This document shows positions 59,126 to 64,000 of a stretch of 64,000 nucleotides of DNA, one piece after another (position 1 is the first letter of the stretch; each line of letters begins with the position of its first letter). Position numbers and translations under genes: made by a program. Origin of the DNA: Saprospiraceae bacterium (lineage in GTDB: Bacteria; Bacteroidota; Bacteroidia; Chitinophagales; Saprospiraceae); the NCBI GenBank assembly GCA_020628095.1, contig JAHDFP010000003.1, positions 230,739-294,738 of the forward strand, given 5' to 3'. The notes beneath the pieces are model-generated. The model saw nothing but the letters and a program-made list of their open reading frames with translations. It did not search any database and was not told the DNA's origin.

Positions 59126-62074
59126 ATGAATAAACTCAGAACGTTTTACTTTTTTCTCTTTATGACTATCTCTATGGGTATATACGCTCAGCAAGGGACA
59201 GTCAAAGGGCTCGTTACCGAAGGAGATGAGTCTCTTATAGGTGTATCCGTCTTTCTCGACAATACTACTGGCACCATTACGGATATAGATGGATCATATT
59301 CCTTAGTCTTAGATCCTGGAACTTATACCTTGACCGCAAGCTATGTCGGATATAGGTCATTATCCAAAACTGTCGTCGTATCTGCAGGTCAGGATGCGAT
59401 AGTCGATTTCAACCTAGAAAGTGGCGTACTCGTGGACGAAGTCGTCGTTACAGGTACTAGAGCCAGCAATCGGACCAATATGGAATCGGCTGTGCCGATA
59501 GATGTCATCGATGTCAGTAAGTTAGCTGTATCGGCACCTCAGACATCTGTCAATCAGTTATTGCACCAGACGACACCTTCTTTTTCTTCTAATACTCAGA
59601 CCATATCTGATGGTACCGATCACATAGATCCTGCATCACTCAGAGGATTAGGTCCAGATCAGGTGTTAGTACTTATCAATGGAAAAAGAAGACATACAAC
59701 GTCTCTCGTTAATGTCAACGGTACGGTAGGAAGAGGAAATGTAGGTACTGACCTCAATGCCATCCCAGCGACTGCGATTGACAAGTTAGAAGTGCTCAGA
59801 GATGGTGCTGCAGCGCAGTACGGATCAGACGCCATTGCTGGTGTTATCAATATCAAACTAAAAGAAGATACAGAAGCTCTCGCTGTCAACCTTACCACAG
59901 GAGCAAACTTTACATCTAACATAGGACCTTTCAATGGAGAAACTAAAAGTGTAGATGGTGAAAATGTCATCGTCGGTGCTAACTATGGCATTGGCATAGG
60001 TGAAGGGTTTTTGAATATGACAGGTGAACTTGATTTCAGAGGATCTACTAATAGAATGCAAGAATTCACAGGCGGTATCTTTAATGCTATGAATGGTGTA
60101 GAAAGAGTTGCTGCGGCAGCTGAGCCAGGTATAGATGTTACCAATATGTCCTTGGAGCAGGTGCAACAATATGCGTCTCAGGTCGGCTATTTTGACCAAT
60201 CTACGAGAGATGCAGTTGCAGGGTTGACTTCATTAGATGGATTATCAGATGTCTTAGGATTTGATGTGACAGATCAGGAATTAGCGGCTAGAGGGCAGCA
60301 AAGATCTGATTATAACATGCGTGTCGGTCAATCAGAAAATAGAGGTGGAAAATTATTTGCTAACTTTTCATACCCTCTTGGTGAAAATGCAGAATTATAC
60401 GCTTTCGGTGGTACATCATATAGAAGAGGTAACTCTGGATGTTTTTATAGACTACCTAGTCAGAATAGAACAACAACCTCGATCTACCCTAATGGAACTG
60501 TACCTAAGATAAATTCTAATATTATAGATAATTCTATCGGCGCAGGCATTAAAAGTATGATCGGTGATTGGAATTCTGATTTTAGTATAGTTACTGGTAA
60601 CAACAAGTTTTTATTCCAGATTACTGATACGCACAATGCCACGTTAGGATCATCTAGTCCAACACAGTTTGATGCTGGGGGACACTCTTTCTCTCAGACG
60701 ACGAGTAACTTAGATATATCAAGATACATCAGTATGGAAGGTATAAAAGGAGTCAATGTCGCCTTCGGTGTGGAATATAGAACAGAAAATTTCAAGGTAC
60801 TACCTGGAACTGAATTGTCATGGGGTAATTACGATGTCAACGGCAACTTAGTCAATCCAGCAACGCCTGACGAATTATTATCTACTGATATATTAGGTAG
60901 AGCAAGACCATCAGGCGCGCAATGTTTCGCTGGATTCTTACCGACTAATGAGGTGAACGCTAACCGATCTTCTATAGGCTCTTACCTTGATACCGAATTT
61001 GATATTTCTGAGGCATTCTTGATCGGTGCTGCGTTAAGGTTTGAGAACTATTCTGATTTCGGTTCTACCTTTAATTATAAAGGTACTGCGAGATATAAGC
61101 TAAATAATAATATGGTCGTCAGAGGGGCCATCTCTACAGGATTCAGGGCACCATCTCTTCACCAGATTAACTTCAGCCGTACGTCTACTATTTTTACATT
61201 GGTGGATGGCGTCAGTGTTCCTCAGGAAGTGGGTGTATTTGCTAATACATCTAGAGCTGCCAATTTATTAGGCATTCCAGAATTAAAGGAAGAGACTTCT
61301 CAGAGTTTAAGTTTTGGATTTACAGCTAAAGTCCCTGCCGCTTCGCTTAGAATTACAGCCGATGTCTATCAAGTTAGTATAGACGATAGAGTCGTATTAA
61401 CTGGTCAGTTCAGACCTGGTGACGATATGGAGTTACAGAATATATTCAACCAAGCGGGTGCAACGAGAGCAGCATTTTTTGCTAATGCAATAAGTACGGT
61501 TTCCAGAGGACTTGATATCGTTATCGCTCATAGTGCGTCTTTCGGTTCTGGTATGGTATTACGTAACGACTTTGCGGCTAACTTTTCTCGTACAGAGTGG
61601 GATCAAGAGAAAGGAATAAATGCATCGCCATTATTAGAAGAAAAAGGACTAGTAGGTACATACTTCGATCCGACAAGTAGAATATACATAGAGCAAGCAA
61701 TACCAAGAGCTAAGTTTACATTAGGTAACACGCTTACGATGGGCAACCTTACGGTATATCTCAGAAATACTTATTTCGGACAAACGACAGAGGCGACTAA
61801 TGAAGCCCTATTTGATGATGACTTAAATCTATTACCAGGTGCAGAACTAGATCCTTATAACGCTGGTAAGTTGATTACAGACTTAAGTCTTGGTTATAAT
61901 GTCTCTGAGAATCTAGGAATCACTATCGGAGCAAATAACTTATTAGATGTATATCCTGACGAAGTAGAAGCTGCATTTTCTTCTAGCGGTAGATTCGTCT
62001 ACTCAAGAAGATCACCACAGTTTAGCTTTGGTGGAAGACATCTTTTTGCAAGATTGACGTATACACTAAAATAA
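59126..62074 (+). CDS. TonB-dependent receptor with CarboxypepD_reg-like N-terminus
   Basis: The 982-residue product has a signal peptide (1-21, ending YAQ), a carboxypeptidase-like domain (GTVKGLVTEGDESLIGVSVFLDNT, 22-110) and a plug domain (VDEVVVTGTRASNRTNMESAVPIDVID, near 105-135; VLVLINGKRRHTTSLVNVNG near 180). A 22-strand barrel ends RHLFARLTYTLK with a C-terminal aromatic/Lys ending. The plug type resembles receptors for iron complexes or cobalamin-sized ligands rather than SusC (no SusD partner follows). It lies 6 bp after an aminotransferase gene and ends at a strong terminator. Confidence 0.93.
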   Translation: MNKLRTFYFFLFMTISMGIYAQQGTVKGLVTEGDESLIGVSVFLDNTTGTITDIDGSYSLVLDPGTYTLTASYVGYRSLSKTVVVSAGQDAIVDFNLESGVLVDEVVVTGTRASNRTNMESAVPIDVIDVSKLAVSAPQTSVNQLLHQTTPSFSSNTQTISDGTDHIDPASLRGLGPDQVLVLINGKRRHTTSLVNVNGTVGRGNVGTDLNAIPATAIDKLEVLRDGAAAQYGSDAIAGVINIKLKEDTEALAVNLTTGANFTSNIGPFNGETKSVDGENVIVGANYGIGIGEGFLNMTGELDFRGSTNRMQEFTGGIFNAMNGVERVAAAAEPGIDVTNMSLEQVQQYASQVGYFDQSTRDAVAGLTSLDGLSDVLGFDVTDQELAARGQQRSDYNMRVGQSENRGGKLFANFSYPLGENAELYAFGGTSYRRGNSGCFYRLPSQNRTTTSIYPNGTVPKINSNIIDNSIGAGIKSMIGDWNSDFSIVTGNNKFLFQITDTHNATLGSSSPTQFDAGGHSFSQTTSNLDISRYISMEGIKGVNVAFGVEYRTENFKVLPGTELSWGNYDVNGNLVNPATPDELLSTDILGRARPSGAQCFAGFLPTNEVNANRSSIGSYLDTEFDISEAFLIGAALRFENYSDFGSTFNYKGTARYKLNNNMVVRGAISTGFRAPSLHQINFSRTSTIFTLVDGVSVPQEVGVFANTSRAANLLGIPELKEETSQSLSFGFTAKVPAASLRITADVYQVSIDDRVVLTGQFRPGDDMELQNIFNQAGATRAAFFANAISTVSRGLDIVIAHSASFGSGMVLRNDFAANFSRTEWDQEKGINASPLLEEKGLVGTYFDPTSRIYIEQAIPRAKFTLGNTLTMGNLTVYLRNTYFGQTTEATNEALFDDDLNLLPGAELDPYNAGKLITDLSLGYNVSENLGITIGANNLLDVYPDEVEAAFSSSGRFVYSRRSPQFSFGGRHLFARLTYTLK

Positions 62075-62100
62075 ATTTAGAAATTCTTAAATGATCAGCA

Positions 62101-62127
62101 GCCTCGTCCTTTGGACGGGGCTTTTTT
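62101..62127 (+). terminator. Rho-independent terminator after the TonB receptor gene
   Basis: GCCTCGTCC-TTT-GGACGGGGC is a GC-rich 9-bp stem followed by six T, 27 bp after the receptor stop codon. It is a textbook terminator. Confidence 0.9.
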
Positions 62128-62189
62128 ATGTCAACCGTAGATGAATAATACTTTGTATAGCGACAACCATAATAAATCAATAGTCTTAG

Positions 62190-62197
62190 TAGTTTTG
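62190..62197 (+). promoter_or_regulatory. Bacteroidota-type -7 element (TAGTTTTG)
   Basis: TAGTTTTG fits TAnnTTTG and lies 25 bp before the start at 62223; AAGGAT precedes the ATG as a possible ribosome binding site. The -33 element is not clear. Confidence 0.38.
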
Positions 62198-62222
62198 AAT
62201 AAGTATTAATAAGAAGGATTAT

Positions 62223-63374
62223 ATGCGTTTACTGTTTGGCTTTCTATTCTCATTGTCCATTTCTCTCCTAAATGGACAAGAAAAAGACATTAGTGGTTTT
62301 GAATTTTCTATGGATCAGGATTACTTAGTGGACTTTGTAAGGAATGATAGCGTCTATTTAGAGGATAATTATGCAGTCAGCCTGCGCATAGGCCTATATG
62401 GAGAATATGCAAACCATCCTTATCTGGGGCTTCCTTGGGTGAGAGAAAAAGCCGACGCTTTTCTCATAGATAAATTGATCCTGAGATCTGGTTTTTCTGA
62501 AAATAGCCGATCCCACAATTTTGTATTCGTCGTCAATGGATTTTCGCCGCAACATATTTCTGATGAGATTCCAGAATTTGGAGAAGCGATAGATAATGGA
62601 TATATGCTCGCCGATGATCGACCTTTTAGTTCTTTTACAGGATTCAGAAGTACACGTCGGATCGAGGGATTCAAAAGGTTTGTCCACTCAGCAATAGAAT
62701 TAGATCTGGCTATTAGCACCTCATTTACCTTTGGTTTTGGTGGATTGGGTTTGGCTAAGGGCGTGGAGAATTTGTTTGGCAGTAGTCGACCTGATGGCAA
62801 TCTATGGAGTCGTGATGAGAACAAATTATATCCGACTGGTCAACTCAACCCCGCGCCTTTACCAATGATGATGTATTCGATTTCTGCGGAAGCGGTCATA
62901 TTTAGACCGATGGACAAAATTGTATTCCAGCTCAGACCAGAACTAAATCTCGGTTATTACACTAATCTCGGCATTGGCCTGGACATCGGTAAAGTTATGA
63001 ATGTAGAAAGACATGTCGATAACTTGTCATACACGGATACCAATAACCCTGGACTCATAGCGGTCAATAATGAATTTTTGTCACTGGCTATATCTGCTGG
63101 TCTTATGGCGAGAGTGATCGGATATAACCAACATCTGCAAGGATTCTTTAATAAAAATAGAGCGGATGACTACACCAGTACCATGCGTATTAATCGATTC
63201 TTATTAGAGGCTTATGTCGGAGTTAAGTTGCAATTTTTCAAAAAGATAGAAATTAACTTTTCTGTTAACAGAAGAACTCCTGAATTTAATACCGACTCTA
63301 ATGCCCAATTATCATGGGGAACATTAGGCGTAAAATATCTTATTGCACCAGAAGGCGAAGGATGTTATAATTAG
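62223..63374 (+). CDS. Outer membrane protein, LpxR-like (DUF2219) lipid A deacylase family, tentative
   Basis: The 383-residue product has a signal peptide (1-18, ending LNGQ). It is rich in amphipathic beta strands and aromatic residues. FVFVVNGFSPQHISDEIPEFG and YMLADDRPFSSFTGFRSTRRI resemble the FTPQxI...DRPYA segment of LpxR-type lipid A 3'-O-deacylases, and KLQFFKKIEINFSVNRRTPEF resembles the closing strand. An active-site His-x-x-x-Ser arrangement could not be fixed. It is preceded by a TAnnTTTG element and a plausible Shine-Dalgarno AAGGAT. A generic outer membrane barrel is the alternative. Confidence 0.5.
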   Translation: MRLLFGFLFSLSISLLNGQEKDISGFEFSMDQDYLVDFVRNDSVYLEDNYAVSLRIGLYGEYANHPYLGLPWVREKADAFLIDKLILRSGFSENSRSHNFVFVVNGFSPQHISDEIPEFGEAIDNGYMLADDRPFSSFTGFRSTRRIEGFKRFVHSAIELDLAISTSFTFGFGGLGLAKGVENLFGSSRPDGNLWSRDENKLYPTGQLNPAPLPMMMYSISAEAVIFRPMDKIVFQLRPELNLGYYTNLGIGLDIGKVMNVERHVDNLSYTDTNNPGLIAVNNEFLSLAISAGLMARVIGYNQHLQGFFNKNRADDYTSTMRINRFLLEAYVGVKLQFFKKIEINFSVNRRTPEFNTDSNAQLSWGTLGVKYLIAPEGEGCYN

Positions 63375-63450
63375 ATGGTACAAAGTAATAAGATCACTAT
63401 AAACAGAAGACCCGACTTTTCTGTTAGTATACAAAGCAATACATCTATAA

Positions 63451-63864
63451 TTGAATTCAAGATATAATGGTCCGATTGTTCTTTTTGATAGTGAATGCTT
63501 ACTCTGTTCCAGATCTATTCAACTTATCTTAGATAATGAACGATCAGAGGAATTATCTTTTGCGCCACTCAAGGGAAAAGTGGCGACCTCTTTGAACCTG
63601 AGTTTATCGGATGATAATACCTTACCAGATTCTATATTCCTATATCACGAAGGAAGATTATACACCGAAAGCACAGCAGCATTGATGATAACTAAATGGA
63701 TGAAAACACCTTATACTCTGCTGCAGTATTTACTTTGGCTTCCAGATTTTATTCGCAATCCCATATATCGGATTATTGCAAAAAACAGATACAAATGGTT
63801 TGGTAAAAATGATGGAAGCTGTATACTGCCCTCTTCGGATTTGAGCAACAGATTCTTTGATTAG
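63451..63864 (+). CDS. DCC family thiol-disulfide oxidoreductase-like protein (DUF393)
   Basis: The 137-residue product has the DUF393 signature VLFDSECLLCSRSIQLILDNER (DxxCxxC, near residues 10-31) and IFLYHEGRLYTESTAALMITKWM. LPDFIRNPIYRIIAKNRYKWFG follows near 100-120. The two Cys suggest redox activity in the thioredoxin-like fold; no partner is known. The start is a TTG at 63451; an internal ATG would cut the Cys motif. A bidirectional terminator lies just downstream. Confidence 0.87.
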   Translation: MNSRYNGPIVLFDSECLLCSRSIQLILDNERSEELSFAPLKGKVATSLNLSLSDDNTLPDSIFLYHEGRLYTESTAALMITKWMKTPYTLLQYLLWLPDFIRNPIYRIIAKNRYKWFGKNDGSCILPSSDLSNRFFD

Positions 63865-63876
63865 ATTCCAAAAAGA

Positions 63877-63911
63877 AAAGTGCTTAAGACGTCTGTTATC
63901 CTAAGCACTTT
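63877..63911. terminator. Bidirectional terminator after the DCC gene
   Basis: AAAGTGCTTA and TAAGCACTTT form a perfect 10-bp stem with a 15-nt loop. AT-rich tracts on both sides suit the convergent genes at 63451 and 63938. Confidence 0.7.
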
Positions 63912-63937
63912 ATATTAATCTTAATAAGAAATACTGA

Positions 63938-64000
63938 TTAACCTAATAGGTTCTTAGCCTTATTAAGTAGATCACCAGCATTGCCTGATATCAGATTAGC
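63938..64000 (-). CDS. C-terminal fragment of a gene running off the right edge
   Basis: Twenty codons plus a TAA stop are open from the window edge on the minus strand (ANLISGNAGDLLNKAKNLLG). This Gly/Ala/Asn/Leu-rich helical tail resembles the end of small DUF937-type or glycine-rich proteins but is too short to assign. A terminator hairpin follows the stop on the minus strand, which supports a real gene end. Confidence 0.55.
   Translation of the reverse strand, partial: ANLISGNAGDLLNKAKNLLG

Overview
The window looks like a chromosomal segment of a Bacteroidota bacterium, probably in or near the marine Saprospiria. The evidence is indirect but consistent. There are TonB-dependent receptors with carboxypeptidase-like N-terminal domains, a type IX secretion C-terminal sorting domain, many short lipoproteins, a 35-residue 30S protein THX, a LytS/LytTR two-component pair, a type II-C-like cas locus, AT-rich spacers, few Shine-Dalgarno sites and several TAnnTTTG promoter elements. 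No rRNA or tRNA gene and no CRISPR array was seen.

Layout. Bases 1-4.5 kb hold the end of a TPR-array protein and a reverse-strand block of two GT4 glycosyltransferases plus a YbhN-type membrane protein broken by a stop codon. Bases 4.7-12.9 kb form a homoprotocatechuate meta-cleavage cluster: hpaF, hpaD, a ThDP-dependent enzyme, an aldehyde dehydrogenase and hpaE on the minus strand, with hpaH and hpaI divergent. Bases 13-23.5 kb carry an OmpA/TSP3 protein, an ArsR regulator with two palindromic operators and an unlisted 29-residue Cys-rich peptide gene, a YgiQ radical SAM protein, a sigma factor, a TetR-like regulator, ferritin and assorted small genes. Bases 23.6-32.6 kb are a phenylacetyl-CoA catabolic operon read as paaE-A-(four-helix-bundle gene)-B-C-D-G-(small membrane protein)-H-Z, preceded by two tandem palindromic operators. 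Bases 32.7-39.6 kb hold a beta-lactamase-fold hydrolase, a TonB-type receptor, a LytS kinase, a LytTR regulator and a Uma2 nuclease. Bases 39.7-42.2 kb are a decayed cas locus with cas2 intact, cas1 carrying two frameshifts and only the C-terminal part of cas9. Bases 42.3-45.6 kb contain three SdrD-B-like lipoproteins in tandem. Bases 45.9-64 kb include a DUF2911 protein, a hemolysin III-type protein, Lon, a GH109-like oxidoreductase, a HigBA module with a nonsense-truncated toxin, a frameshifted HAD phosphatase, THX, an exported phosphatase/nuclease/pyrophosphatase group, a CBS protein, an aminotransferase, a large TonB receptor, an LpxR-like protein and a DCC thiol oxidoreductase.

How it works together. 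Two aromatic routes lie about 11 kb apart: aerobic phenylacetyl-CoA epoxidation and ring opening (paa), and extradiol cleavage of 3,4-dihydroxyphenylacetate (hpa). The ThDP enzyme and the aldehyde dehydrogenase could feed either from aromatic 2-oxoacids, which is an inference. Neither route is complete here: no paaK, paaJ, paaI, hpaBC or hpaG was seen. Both catabolic blocks carry an embedded four-helix-bundle (23S-IVS type) gene.

Seven loci carry disabling lesions: three in-frame stops, three frameshifted genes (one with two shifts) and one truncation. This means either active gene decay or residual sequencing errors; the reads must decide.
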